Assembly: GCA_000697055.1 (NCBI GenBank)
Contig: JNDT01002251.1
Coordinates: 1-64,000, forward strand
Source of the DNA: Saksenaea vasiformis B4078
Taxonomy: Eukaryota > Mucoromycota > Mucoromycetes > Mucorales > Saksenaeaceae
DNA: 64,000 nt
Direction of reading: 5' to 3'
The translations under genes were made by a program, and so were the position numbers. Every line of letters starts with the position of its first letter. Within the stretch, counting starts at the first letter, position 1. Under the pieces are notes generated by a model, which saw only the letters and a list, made by a program, of their open reading frames with translations, did no database searches and was not told the origin of the DNA. Below are positions 10,711 to 22,463 of this stretch, piece after piece.

Positions 10711-13700
10711 ATGGAACCTATCGTCGAAGAAGAAGAAGAAGGAGTGGGCCCACCCGTACAACGGCAGAGGCAACGCTACAGGCACTCGATTTTGCCACGG
10801 GATCGAGGACGCTTCCAACGGGCTACAAGAAAAATAAAAGTATCGAATTTTCTCAGGCCACAGTTTGGCCATCTAAGGGTGAGTCAAACTACGACACATC
10901 TATTGCTTACTCATATATTTCGTGTAGCAACGTTTCCGGCGTATCGCCGAGCAGTATCACGTCCTTCGACGTGACGCTTTGAACCTGGCAAACCTACACG
11001 TCCGTCGCTGGGCGGAAGAGGGACACGACCACGGAAACTTCACATTTCCACCAATTGCTACTCGAGAATTTTGGAGAGCGGCATTCAGGTTTGTTCAGTA
11101 CAGGCCCTTACACATCAACACCACCCAAACCGTAAGTGTGTACATGCAGGGAAGTGGTCAAGTATCCATGCCTTTATTTTGTAGCCATCATGGGAACGAA
11201 GCCTTTGGACCACGGCGATTGATCACTTTGAGCCGTTGCGGAAGGACGAACATGGTGGATGTAAGTTAGCATTGATCGATTGAAAATGCATGGCACCAAT
11301 CTCGGCATAATAGATCTGTACGCTATCGAAAAGATCGAGGGATTTTTCATCGAGATGCCTGATCCATTTGCAATCAACGCAATACAAAGTATGAGATAGT
11401 CTTCTAATGATTATAGATCTAACATGCCCATAGATGTTCGCAGGCACATCGTGAATAATGTCTCGACATATTTGCGATATGTATGGTTGGCCTATTTTCG
11501 CGCTTTGAAAGAGCGCCATCAAGGCTTCTTGCCTGGGGGAGGACCCGCGGCTCATAGTACGAAACAAGTTCGAATAAATCTCACTAACAATGGTTCTTCT
11601 AGCTCGATTCGCCGTTACTCGTATCACAAATCATGAACCACTAGAGGACCATCACTGGCAAGATATGCCTTTCAGAGGCGAACTGCTGACTTTTTTTGAG
11701 TAAATACCTTGTGATTAATTTCATTGTTAATCATATCGACTGTCACAGGACCCAATACAATCTGTACCAGACTCACCTCGGTGATATCCTGATTGACGAG
11801 GTCGATCCAGAGGATGAAGGAACCCATCCACTTTTTCCAAGGATTGTGAAATACATGTACGAGCTGTATCCGTACACAGTTCAATATGATGGTAGCCGTT
11901 GGTCACTTCTGCCTATCGCAACACATCAAGTCGGTTACTTTCCGATTACGGGAAGGGGTCTATGGAAAATCCTACGTGATGCCTTCCTTGCGAACGATGC
12001 TGTTCCTCCACTGTTTATGGTAAGTGAGCGTATCCTGCTTTTAAGTCGTCATGTACATTAAATACTCTGATTCTAGCATGAGAATCCAAGACAGAGACAA
12101 CTACGGTATTGCAGTCTCAAAGAATTTGACGCTCTTTGTCGAGATCCCGTCTGGCGAGAAAATTTTTGGGAACAACTATTTAACATCGACAAGTGTCAGA
12201 AAAATCGCTGGCGGTGGAATAACGAACGTAGGTCGCTGTGCTTCCGAACTGCTGCTAATTAATTTATAATCTAGCTGTCGTTAATGCTGAACGTACTGCT
12301 CTTGAATTTGCTTACTATTTTGAAACGGATGGTGTAGGCGCATCTGTGGTATTCGAGTGTCGCAAACACGGTGGGAGGAAAATGGCATGCTTCTTCCTGT
12401 CCTCATACTTTGTTAAGAACGTTTTCCCTCCCCCCAAAGGGATTTTCGGCTTCTACCCCGGAATATGGACCTTGGCTCATGGACGAAGGGTATTTATCAT
12501 CTTAACAAGGAACCGACAGGTCTGGCACAGGAGCGTCTCGCAGGATCAAGGATCGTGGGACTTGACGCGGGCATACGATCGTTGTTCAGCGCGGTGGACA
12601 CCAACGAGCCACTTGTAACTCGAGAGCTGCGCAATGCTCACACAGCCACAATTAGCAACAATGAATACCAGTAAGTCCACTTTGCCATATGATGATCGAT
12701 GATCGTTAATAGGTATTTTAAGACTCCGATCCATGTTCTCGTGGGCCAAGCAAACGGAATTAAAATCACGTCGGGATGCATCCATGCAACAATATTACGA
12801 CGAAATTGCGGAGAACCCGCCTACAGTCGCTACCACGGTGGAGTTCAGAAGATATATACAAACACTCAGTCGTATACATCGACCGTAAGTGGAGCATTTA
12901 TCTGAGAATATTCAACGATACTAAAGTGGTCACTAGCATGTACGACTTTAACTGTGCTTATCGCCATCGTGAAAATCGGATGCTCTTGTACTCTGCACGA
13001 CGTAGTACGTTAAATGTACTGGCTGACAGGGTATCTACGGGTTCGCCCCGAGACGTAAGTGACAACATCTCTAATTATAGATCTAATGTCTATGTTTCGG
13101 ATAGGATTTGATCCAACCGCATTATAAATCTACAAGATCAAAAAGGAAGCGCCGGCGGGCAGCGGTTAAGAGAAAATATTCAACAGCAGCAGCAGCCGAC
13201 CATCGTCGCATATGGTGATGCGGATTTGAAGCCTACAATGAGGGGTCTCGGTCCGTTACCAGTGAAGGTATATGTTACATACTTTCCATTCAGATAATGC
13301 TAACTTAAAAACACATGCTAGCAATTCCGGAAAATACTCGCGCAGAAGTGTCTTGTTATACTAATAGACGAATATAACACTTCAAAAGTGTGCTCCAGCT
13401 GTGATAATGACACGCAGCAGTTTGTGACGCCCACTTCACGGTGTCAGCACAAGTAAGTCACTGGTTTTTGCAAGCTCATACCAATTAACATTGTGTATCC
13501 TTAGAACGAAAATGCTCCGTCGTCCGGGCGACGATCGTCGCAAAAGATACTGTTTGAACGAAGAAAATGTTATATTGCAAAGGACTTCGCAATGCCCTGA
13601 GTTGCAACCATTACGTGAGGATCAGATCATACTGAAAGCAAGTTTCATTAACAGCATTCATGATAGCTTTGAACGATTTCCGCTGCCAGGTCCATCCGAT

Positions 13701-14028
13701 TAAGTTGTGCAACCAACATCAGTTGGGAGGCGCTGGCATGGAACATGGAGAACAAAGGCCACTGGTATGTAATTCCTGTGTGAAAGTACGAAGCTAAGGT
13801 TTTCTTTAGTTTTGGAATCGCGACGTCAATGCGGGTAGAAACATGCGGCGGATTCTGGTAGCATACATGGAAGGTGACATGCAACTGCAGACAAGGCCCG
13901 CTGCATTAGGTCGTCCACAACAGCAACAGCAACAGCAACAACAACAAGAACAAGAACAAGAACAAGAACAAGAACAAGAACAAGAACAAGAACAAGAACC
14001 TGCACCCCTCGGTGGTGCTAGGCCGTAA
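10711..14028 (+). CDS. Fanzor (eukaryotic TnpB-like) RNA-guided DNA endonuclease, intact frame
   Basis: Seventeen short exons keep phase: 10711-10878, 10928-11131, 11185-11260, 11314-11388, 11434-11556, 11603-11699, 11749-12019, 12077-12227, 12275-12356, 12440-12670, 12723-12884, 12937-13054, 13163-13267, 13322-13452, 13505-13614, 13655-13764, 13810-14028. They give about 810 residues. The C-terminal half has the TnpB/Fanzor RuvC core: RuvC-I RIVGLDAGIRSLFSA (Asp about 458), RuvC-II LIDEYNTSKVCSSC (Glu about 638) with the zinc-finger cysteines, and RuvC-III FWNRDVNAGRNM (Asp about 743). PTIVAYGDADLKPTMRGLGP and FAYYFETDGVGASVVFE are further family segments. Known Fanzors cut DNA at sites set by an RNA made from the element's 3' side. 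RuvC-I has DAG where DPG is usual. The C-terminus ends in a Gln/Glu-Gln repeat. Exons 13, 15 and 16 have alternative junctions; the family call does not depend on them. Confidence 0.85.
13914..14000 (+). repeat. CAG/CAA then GAACAA repeat inside the Fanzor 3' end
   Basis: A run of CAG/CAA codons (about ten Gln) is followed by about eight copies of a GAACAA hexamer coding Glu-Gln. It lies after the segment TRPAALGR, where related proteins usually end, so it is an added tail. All units are multiples of three, so copy-number change would not shift the frame. Confidence 0.9.
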
Positions 14029-14080
14029 GGAACGGCCAACTAGCCTCTCGTTAGGCACTGGGAGAGCTTCGTAAGTACCA
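14021..14080 (+). ncRNA. Candidate guide-RNA scaffold at the Fanzor 3' end
   Basis: A perfect 6-bp hairpin (GGCCGT, loop AAGGA, ACGGCC; 14021-14037) spans the stop codon. About ten bases later a CTCTC/GAGAG pair could form a second stem (about 14046-14070). In characterised Fanzor and TnpB loci the guide (omega) RNA comes from the 3' end of the gene and adjacent DNA. Assignment here rests on position and simple pairing only; the RNA's extent and guide are unknown. Confidence 0.25.
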
Positions 14081-15537
14081 TTTCAAATGTTTGTGACGAC
14101 GTTCTTATTTTTTTTGTGACTTAAGGGCCCTTCAAGGTCATACGCTTTCGGATAAATATTTATCCGTTTCACGCCCATCAGAGGCACGTAAGCCACATGG
14201 AAGAAAGCGCTCCACCTTCTCTGCTATCAGTGTGGGTGTATTGGCCTGGAATAAATCATCCATCTTGAATTCTATGTATCCAACGGTGCTTTAATAAAAA
14301 GAAAGGAAAAGCTGGTACGGGTCTAAATATTTGCGTTTCCCAGGCTATCATGGTCACTCTGCTCTCTGGATTTATCCATCGCACTGGCGCCTTCTCATAT
14401 GTTTTTGGGAGTAGATTTGCGCGGACTCGACCTGGGAAACCCGCGTCTGATTGGAAACATTATGTCCATTAAAAAATAATATTTGCGCTGTGGTGGCCCT
14501 TTCATGACGCAAGAATTCAAGGATACTATGCTTGAATGACACTGTCTTAGATAGATAGCGTGCGAAAGCTCCAGTAAGCAGTAAGACATGTGAGGAACTT
14601 AGATCTAAAATGTAAATATCTAGCACGCCCTGACAAATCAAAACCCATTCCTGTAAAGTACAAGATGCTTGCTTATCTGGAGCTGATAAACAGTTCTTGG
14701 ATAGATAATCATCCATTTACCGCAGTTACCTGCGGGCAGCAAATTATGGTGGACGCGCTGTTCCATAATAATTTGATCAGGCGGCAGCGCACTACGCGAG
14801 GGAAAAAAGAAACGCAAGTATGGTGTCCTTTCCCAGCACATCCTTAAAGCAAGAAAGACAAGAGTACGAGAGTTGACTCAACGTAGATCTTTTCTCCTAT
14901 CTGTTTCAAAATAAAGTTATCACCACTTTTCGTCAACGGTTGATGGCGAAATGCGGCCTAACAAGAGGCATGAAATTCCCCGATCAATCGAACCTTTTTG
15001 AAAAAGGAACTGTTCGCGGAGTCAGACTAGTTAATCAAGGAAGGCGGGCCTTTACTTTGGGATTAAAGGGATGTTTTTAATTAATTCTAGCATCTATGCT
15101 TGATGTAACTAAGGTGGAAAGCAGTGATATGAACAAGATAAAACGCTGTATGTCGAATGCATGTAGTTACTGCCCACCTAGGGAAACATTCTATGTAAAA
15201 TTCCTCAACGCCAATGTATCGCGACCCATAGGCGCTCCCATGTCACTGCTCATGTTTTTTTTTGACACATAAAAACGCAGTGCTTTTTACACTCACCTCC
15301 AACAACTTCGTTTTCTTTCTATGATCGAAAAGTTTCATCTGTTATCAAGACAAACCAGGTTCGCATCTCATATGGATCCATCCAGATTCCGGTGGATAAT
15401 TCTTTCTCCGCGTGAATTTTGTAGTGCTTGAGTATTCCACGTGAGCAAATGAGGTAGCAAGGGGAAAAGGAAAAAAAAAGGGTAATACCATTCCTCACCG
15501 TTCCATGGCTTTAGAGAGCCATTATTAGTATACGTCC
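14029..15537. other. Intergenic DNA downstream of the Fanzor gene
   Basis: No protein gene is supported in these 1.5 kb. A canonical donor (14071) and acceptor (about 14126) exist just after the Fanzor stop. A shifted frame reading GRKERPTSLSLGTGRAS precedes that donor, so a spliced 3' untranslated region or an alternative C-terminus is possible. The right end of the mobile element should lie here, but no terminal repeat was recognised. Confidence 0.4.
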
Positions 15538-18500
15538 ATGACGGTAAAGGAAGAAACTGATAAATCAGATGTTGAAGCTATCCAGGTGAATGAGACAACA
15601 TGATGGGAAGAACCCATGGACTACCAGTCTGAGGAACTTTCTTTCTTTTCGAACTTTACCACTTAGCAGCCTCTCTTTTTCTCTCTCTCTCTTTTATTTT
15701 ATTAGATATGGAGTGCAAAAGCTCTCCAAGAAGAGTTTGCATCCATGGTGGAAGTCTACCGGGACAAAGAAACAGAGCATAATTGGGAAGCAAGAGAGCG
15801 TTCCATAGCGCGCCTTCGAGGCATTTTGCGAGGCAATGCAGCCGAAAAGTACCATGATGTGTTAATGGCCGGCATCAAGCAGATGGTGGACGGTATTTTG
15901 AAAGCGGTAAAGAAAAAAGCGATAGAGGTCAAGATGTATGTTTCGTTTATTTATTTATTCCCGCTTAGGTCGAAAGTTTGAGAACTACACTGGCACTGAA
16001 CGCACTGTCTTTGATTGCGGATATTGGTATTTACGTAGGCAAATCACTCGATGCCTACATGTTTGACCACTTCCTAAACTGTCTCATTAAATGCGCCAGT
16101 ACAACCAAGAAGATCGTCGCCGGCGCGTCCAAAGATGCAACTATCCTCTTTATTCGCCATACGCCATACCACCACAAAATCATGAACATTCTTTGGCAGA
16201 CAATGAATGAGAAGAATAACCAGGCACGACTGCATACAATTATTTATACCAAAACCGTACTCCAGACACATGCACCTCGAGATCATACCCGCGCCGTTAT
16301 GGATCGATCCAACAGCACAGATACCTTGGACAAAATCCTCAACAAAGGATTAACAGATGCAACACCGGCCGTACGAGAAGCTTGTCGTGATGTGTTCCAC
16401 ATCTTTTCAGAACACTGGAAGGATCGAAGCGAAGCGTAAGTGCTGGTCACGTTTCAACCGTGCTAATACAGAGACGGGGCGTTTTTTTTCCGTTGAGGAT
16501 AGGCTGTTGCGATCGCTACCACCAGCGAACAGAAAACCTTTGGAAAAATGGAAAGCATCTGTACAGAAATCACGGCACGATCGCAATATGTATAGTCCCA
16601 CCAATTCGAGTAGTTCTTTACGTACGTCAAGCTCACTTGGATCCCACAGAAATATTTCCGAAATGCACGATGCCATGTCACCGTCTACCTCCAGCGCATC
16701 CAACGGGTCAACGGGTTCGGCAGAGCACCATCATCAACATCATCATCATCATCATCCTCCTCACCACCCGCCTGCGCACGAGGTCTCCAGGAGCATGACT
16801 CGTTCCGTTTCACCACGCGCCGTTTCACCATCAACACGCAGCACCTCGCCCCATCTCTCACGCTACCATCGTTCGCCAGCCTCCGTTCCATCGAACCTCC
16901 ACAACTCCCGCCTACCACCACCGTCTTCTCCGCCGCTCCCGTCGACGAGGAGAACCCGTGTGCCGACCATTGCCAAAAAGAAATCGGTCATGGGTCTTAG
17001 CGCCAAACGCAAACCAAATCTGCTTTCCATGCTAAACAGCGACGATCTCAGTATACGATGGGAAGGAATTCATATGCTTGCGCGCAAACTCACACCCGTT
17101 CCATACTTGCCGCTGGTGGATGTTTCACGGATCCATCTTGACACCGGCAACGGCGACATGGACGGCGAGGCATTAGCCAACCTGATCTGGGGCATGTTCC
17201 AGGAGGATAACGTACGATTGTACGAAGCATTTTCAACATGGGAAGCGTCCATCGGCATTCTGCTGAAATTGATACCTTTTGAACAGTACATACCCCGACT
17301 GATCCTTGATGCATCAGCCGATGAGCATACGCTCAAGACAGAAGAAGGTGCCGCTAAATGCGGACACGCTAACTTGGCACTGAAAAGAGTAAAGCTCTTT
17401 CTGTCCCGACACGATGCTGAAATCGCTGACCGACTCTTGACGAGTCTGATCGATTTTGGCGGTTTCGGCGACGCAGCTAGCAACAACAAACGACCGACCC
17501 TACTGAACAAAAAGGATCCCCTCCGTTTACCTGCTAATCGGCGCAAGCTGACCAGGCAGTTTTTAGAGTGGATGGACGAACTTGTGATGCCTACAATCGG
17601 TTTAGGAGCGACAAAAGAAGAGGAAGAAGAAGAAGACGATGAAGAAGAGAGACACAATGACTGGCTGGGCGGAGCAACAGAAAACATAGCCTCCCGATGG
17701 TTTGAAGCGGATGCACATGTCAGATTATACCTGATACGGTTATTGCCGTTAGTGAGCACTTCCTTACCAGGAAGCGTGTGGCATGATGCCCTTATCTCGC
17801 TGGTCGGCCATCTCAGACTTGTTAACCAAAAACTTTTTGAAGCAATTATAGGGACATTTGATGAACACACGGTCAATAAGATGTGTCGTGTCCTTAAAAT
17901 ACATATCCGTCCCGTTACAGACTACGTCTGTCAGGCAGCACCGGTGGATCTATTACAGGAAGAAGAAGAAGGAGAAGAAGAAGTAAAGGAGCAAGTAGAA
18001 GTAGACCAGGCAGAGCCCATCGCAGAGCTGGAAGATCCTCAAGACGAACTTCAAGAGCTCCTTCAAAACACGGAACCTGAATACGATGTCCCTACTACCA
18101 CTATTACTACTACTACTACTACTACTTATACCAACGGCCGTGTTGCAGAAGATGCTGCGCAAAACAGCAATGAAACGATGCAGGACACGGAGGCAACCAA
18201 TAACAACAACGAGCCAACGAACGAAGTGAAAGAAGTTACTCTCCACAGCGACATAATACCACAGACGCATGTGAGCAGCGAAATGACGAGAGATGTTATT
18301 GTGCCTGCGCTGGTCGATGTGCAGTCTCACGAGGAAGTTTTTAAAGAGGAGAAAGTGGAGGAAGAGCGGAAGGAAGCCGAAACACACGAGGAACAGAAGA
18401 GAGTACCGGATCTATATGAAATCGAAACAGAAGAGGAACAACCGAAAGTAGCAGGAGTCTACGAAGCAGAGTTGGCCATCGATGATTCGATCAAGTCGTT

Positions 18501-19882
18501 CAGTCATCAAATGGACGGACATGATCTCACAATTACAGTTGCTCCACCGGTAAGGATTACCACAAAGCAAGTGAATACTCACCTAGGATTTAGTTTAATG
18601 TATCGGAAGAGGTTCCATCGTCTGCCCAAGAGGAAGATCTTGTGGAAAGTGAAAAGATGCTAGACGATGAAATATCGGACATGGCTATCGAGAATGGTGC
18701 AGTGAGCACACGCCGTTTATCGAACGCATCTGACCATCTTCAAGTGGACCCAACACCTTCCAAAGTGGTGCCATTGATTACTACTGTTCCTTATTTTGCG
18801 TCTAAAGTAACGAACGAAGGCCTGGCCGTGTTTAAAGAGAACAAACGAAGTCAATCCAACGCGGTTGGCCGAGTCGGTGGCAAAGATCGAACGGTTGCAT
18901 TGTATAGTTTGGTGGACAAGATGAATGTTATGGCAGCCGATAGCAATACATTCCGTAAGATGACGCGCCTTTGTAAAGAAGCCCCTGTTTTGAAACGATG
19001 GGATCAGGGCGGATCCGAGGACCCTGGAAGTGAACTTTGGGCGGGTGGCAACAACGATGGCGGCAACTTTGTCGAGGTTGTTCAGGGAACGTTGCTCTAC
19101 CTGGATCCCTCTAATACGACACATACAGCAGCCGCTCTTGATCTTGTTCAGCAGCTCTCAAATACGCAGGCGGGACTTTTCCGGTTTTATGAGCGCAAGG
19201 TGGATGATAAAGGGATGAGCCTGGAGGCTCTGTTGACGGAGCGTTTGTTAGAATTGCGAAGTCACGAAGATCCTGCAGTGAGTTTTATTATTGAGCAATG
19301 CAGGCAAAAGATATTCACAACTTTTTTTTTCTTTGTTTTTTAAAAAAAAGATCTGTACGGCAGCAGAAGATGCTTTAGATGCAGTGCTTGGCGCATTGGA
19401 TTCACAGACAGTCTTTGAGATACTACTATCTTATCTGATCTATCGACTGATTCTGTCACCTACACATACCAACTCTTCAGATGCATGGAGTGGATCGAGA
19501 TACCATCCCATCGGTTCAGCGTTTACGTATCTAGGCAAATGGGTCAAAGAAGTCAACGATACCAACTTCATTAATGACTGGCTCACACGTGGTGGAGTGG
19601 ACGTGTTCCGCAAGGTAAACGGGTCTTTTTTTTTCTTCTGAAAACAAAAGAAATGAAGAATTAAAATTTTGAAAATAGGGCATGAATGATCCAGTCATCA
19701 ATATTCGAAAATCATGTGTAGATGCGATTGTTGCGTTCCAAGAACTATTAGGTGATGGGATGTATCGGTTACTGGATGATCTAAGAGTAGATCAAATTAA
19801 CTTGGTACGCCATTATGCCGCCAAATCGTTGAAAAAGAAGGCGAGTCTACGGAATCTTAGCGCCTCTGGCCAACTTAGATAA
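15538..19882 (+). CDS. CLASP-family microtubule-associated protein (TOG arrays)
   Basis: Seven exons keep phase (15538-15585, 15706-15906, 15969-16435, 16503-18549, 18594-19277, 19351-19614, 19679-19882), giving about 1304 residues. CLASP proteins (Stu1/Peg1/Cls1) bind tubulin through TOG domains and stabilise spindle and interphase microtubules. Residues about 17-240 form a CLASP_N-type HEAT array with LRTTLALNALSLIADIGIYV and RSNSTDTLDKILNKGLTDAT. A Ser/Pro/Arg-rich linker with a His-rich block (about residues 310-330) and repeated SP sites follows; such basic linkers usually bind the microtubule lattice. More helical repeats lie at about residues 400-590. An acidic Glu-rich stretch precedes the last HEAT region, which includes KWVKEVNDTNFINDWLTRGG and the C-terminal DPVINIRKSCVDAIVAFQEL. 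The start is an ATG opening a 16-codon exon. Confidence 0.9.
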
Positions 19883-20265
19883 GGGTATATTTTTTTCCAG
19901 TTTGTTAAATAGGTAATCAAAAAAGAAAAAACTTTCTACTTTTTCATTGAATGGGTTGTGTGTGAGAAAAAAAAAAAAGAAAAGATCTTCAGGTTTGACC
20001 CTGCATCAGATGAAATTTAATCACGCTGCATACGTCGTGTTTCTAACGAAGCAAATCTGACCTTTTTCTACTATATTACCCCTTTCTACGATGGGGCGGA
20101 CATCATTAAAACAAAAAGAACAATGGTGTTATCCTGGGTCTGTGCTAGACGTTTCTTTTTCTCTTTTCTTTTAGCCGCTTCCCGATTGGTTTGTTTCTTT
20201 TCCTTTCATTCCTTCCTCACCTGTCCGCTCTTTTTTTTTTTTTTTTTTGGTTTCTCTTCTTCACT
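19883..20265. other. Intergenic region before the TEAD-type gene
   Basis: No gene is seen. The 383 bases contain A and T runs, including a T18 run near 20231-20248, and should hold the CLASP 3' end and the promoter of the next gene. Confidence 0.45.
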
Positions 20266-21244
20266 ATGCTTGCCTGTGCTCAGGATCTATTTTGCAAACC
20301 CGAAGCGCCTTCTTCTTCTACTCAATCACGACGCAATAATAACAACAATGGAAATACTACTGGTTTCTTTCAAAAACAACTTGTAGCTGACAGACGATCA
20401 CGGCACTATCATAAAAAAGACAACGGACTTCAAAAAGATAAAGAAGAGGTAAAGCAGAAGAAAAAGAAGATATAAAATAAAAAAAATAGAGAAATAAAAG
20501 ATTCATTCTTCTTTGTATCAGCAAGTCTGGCCACCCGACGTTGAAGCTGCTTTTATTGAAGGTAAAAAAAAAGACATCTTCTTCTAAAAAAAATAACCTT
20601 TTGTAGCCTTGGAAACCATTCCTAAGTTAGGCCGACGTAAAATTCTTGTCAATGGAAAACCATGCGGTAATAACAATAACAATAATAAGAATAGAAATGA
20701 TGATAATAAACCATGGAAACTAATTGCTTTTTTTTTTTACTATGGAAACCAAGGTCGAAACGAACTCATTTCTGATTTTATCTATCGCAAGACATCCAAG
20801 ATGCGTACTCGGAAACAAGTATCATCTCATATCCAAGTGTTAAAGAACACACGCAAAGGCGACCCTCATTGTAATGTAAATGATAAATTATCATGCTGGT
20901 TACTAACAAACTTATCTATTAAGTTATGCGGCTACTTACAGATACTATCCAAAATGTTAGTACGGGCGTTACTACAACACAGTTATCATCCGAATCTCTC
21001 TCGGACGAGTCCTCTACACACTCTTCATCTTCACCATCTCATGTGATGTACAGTCAACACCACGCCATGATAGATATCCCTCTCTTTGGTCTAGTCGACC
21101 CATTAACATTTTTAAATAACGAGATGCTCGATGTGGTATGTAAACAACAGCCGAAACAACAACAACAACACCATCAGCAACACTATCAACACCAAAAACA
21201 ACAGTATCAGCAACAACAGCACCAGCAACAACAGCAACAACAGC

Positions 21245-21278
<34 letters not shown>

Positions 21279-22183
21279 CCAGCAACACCAGCAACAGTCG
21301 TCGTCGTCGTCACCTTCTCGATCCTCATTAGTCTCGTCGTCTCCGTCAGCAGCCATTCTCTGGCCTAATTATTTTTGTTTATACCTGGAATATACACTTC
21401 CATGTGATCCTTTGGTTTGTTTTTTTTTTCTTTCTTTTAATCTTTTGTTGATAGCTCATTCTTTGTTATAGACCACGCATTCGCATAATTTGGCACTGTT
21501 ATCACAATGTCAGCTGGATCAACTAGCCACCACAACTGGACCTATTAGTCCAGAAAAATGCCCTCCTTTAGCCGGGCTAATGCAGACATCCAACATTGTC
21601 TTGTCAGCAAAGGTAAATGCGATATAAAAAAATAATAATAATACAAATTAGTTCTAAAAAATATGAGACTAGGTCAAACTGGATCTCAATCTGAACTTAT
21701 CTGATTTTATGTTCAGCAACACGTCGTTTTTCGAGACCCGTGACCGCCGCACGATTGAATGTACTACCAGCATTTATTCATTTGGCAATATTGTACTGGA
21801 GTCGAAAGAAATCCAGCAAGCGCTGTGGTTAAACGAGGGAAAATACATGTATTCGTTCGTTTACGTCAATCAATTTTTCGACGCATTTATGAAAGGCATC
21901 CGATCGCTTCAGTCATGGGAAGAAATAGATGTGGCTATCCAGCATTTATGCATTGTCCAAGTAGGTGCCAGTACACATATTATTATTATTATTACTTTGG
22001 CCTATTGGCATTGATAACTTGTTCTAGGTGTTTGAGGATGTAGAAGCAAAGTATACCCAGTCCAAAAGTTCATTGCTAAGTATGACTTATGAATTTGAAC
22101 GTGGAAATGGTACGATGGATATCACTGTGATGGGAGAGCCGTGCGATACGATAAAACCATCCTTGGCAGACGACGTGGCATAA
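20266..22183 (+). CDS. TEA/ATTS (TEAD-type) transcription factor with C-terminal YBD-like domain
   Basis: Eight exons keep phase (20266-20448, 20522-20561, 20607-20666, 20754-20870, 20924-21414, 21472-21612, 21673-21960, 22028-22183), giving about 491 residues. The TEA DNA-binding domain starts near residue 62: [20 protein letters not shown], then [19 protein letters not shown], then [21 protein letters not shown] long Gln/His-rich tract follows (about residues 205-255). The last four exons encode a beta-rich domain with [16 protein letters not shown], then [19 protein letters not shown] and [17 protein letters not shown]. Its order of elements resembles the co-activator (YAP/Vgll) binding domain of animal TEAD proteins. 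Ascomycete relatives (AbaA, Tec1) control development; the role here is inferred to be regulatory. Target genes and any co-activator are unknown. Confidence 0.9.
21154..21300 (+). repeat. CAA/CAG trinucleotide tract in the TEAD-type gene
   Basis: An almost unbroken run of CAA, CAG and CAC/TAT triplets codes for Gln with some His and Tyr between the DNA-binding and C-terminal domains. It is in frame and is probably length-variable between strains. Confidence 0.9.
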
Positions 22184-22463
22184 GCAAACTATGGCAATCC
22201 CTCCTCCCCCCTTAAAAGACATGCTTGTATGAAAGATGAAGAAGAGTGACAAAAAAATGTTCCCCTCCATTCTTTAAACTCGATTAGTTTATGCCCCCGA
22301 ACAAATAAAATGGATCCATTCATTCTCAAGAAATAAAAAAGAAAAAAAGAAAAAAAAAGGAATCGGAAAACTAAATAAATAAGCAGACGGTACAGAAAGA
22401 AAGAGAAGTTGTACAGAGTAATAGCTATTTACAATAAGAAAAAGCCTACAGAGACATTTTTTT

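Noticed and set aside
13055..13162. A frameshift in the intact Fanzor between the segments TGSPRD and PTIVAYGD
   Set aside because: An acceptor at GGGCAG (13162) after donor GTAAGT (13055) restores phase without any shift, so no lesion is needed.
10711..14028. Bacterial TnpB contamination as the source of the nuclease gene
   Set aside because: The gene has sixteen in-phase spliceosomal introns and is flanked by fungal genes on the same sequence.
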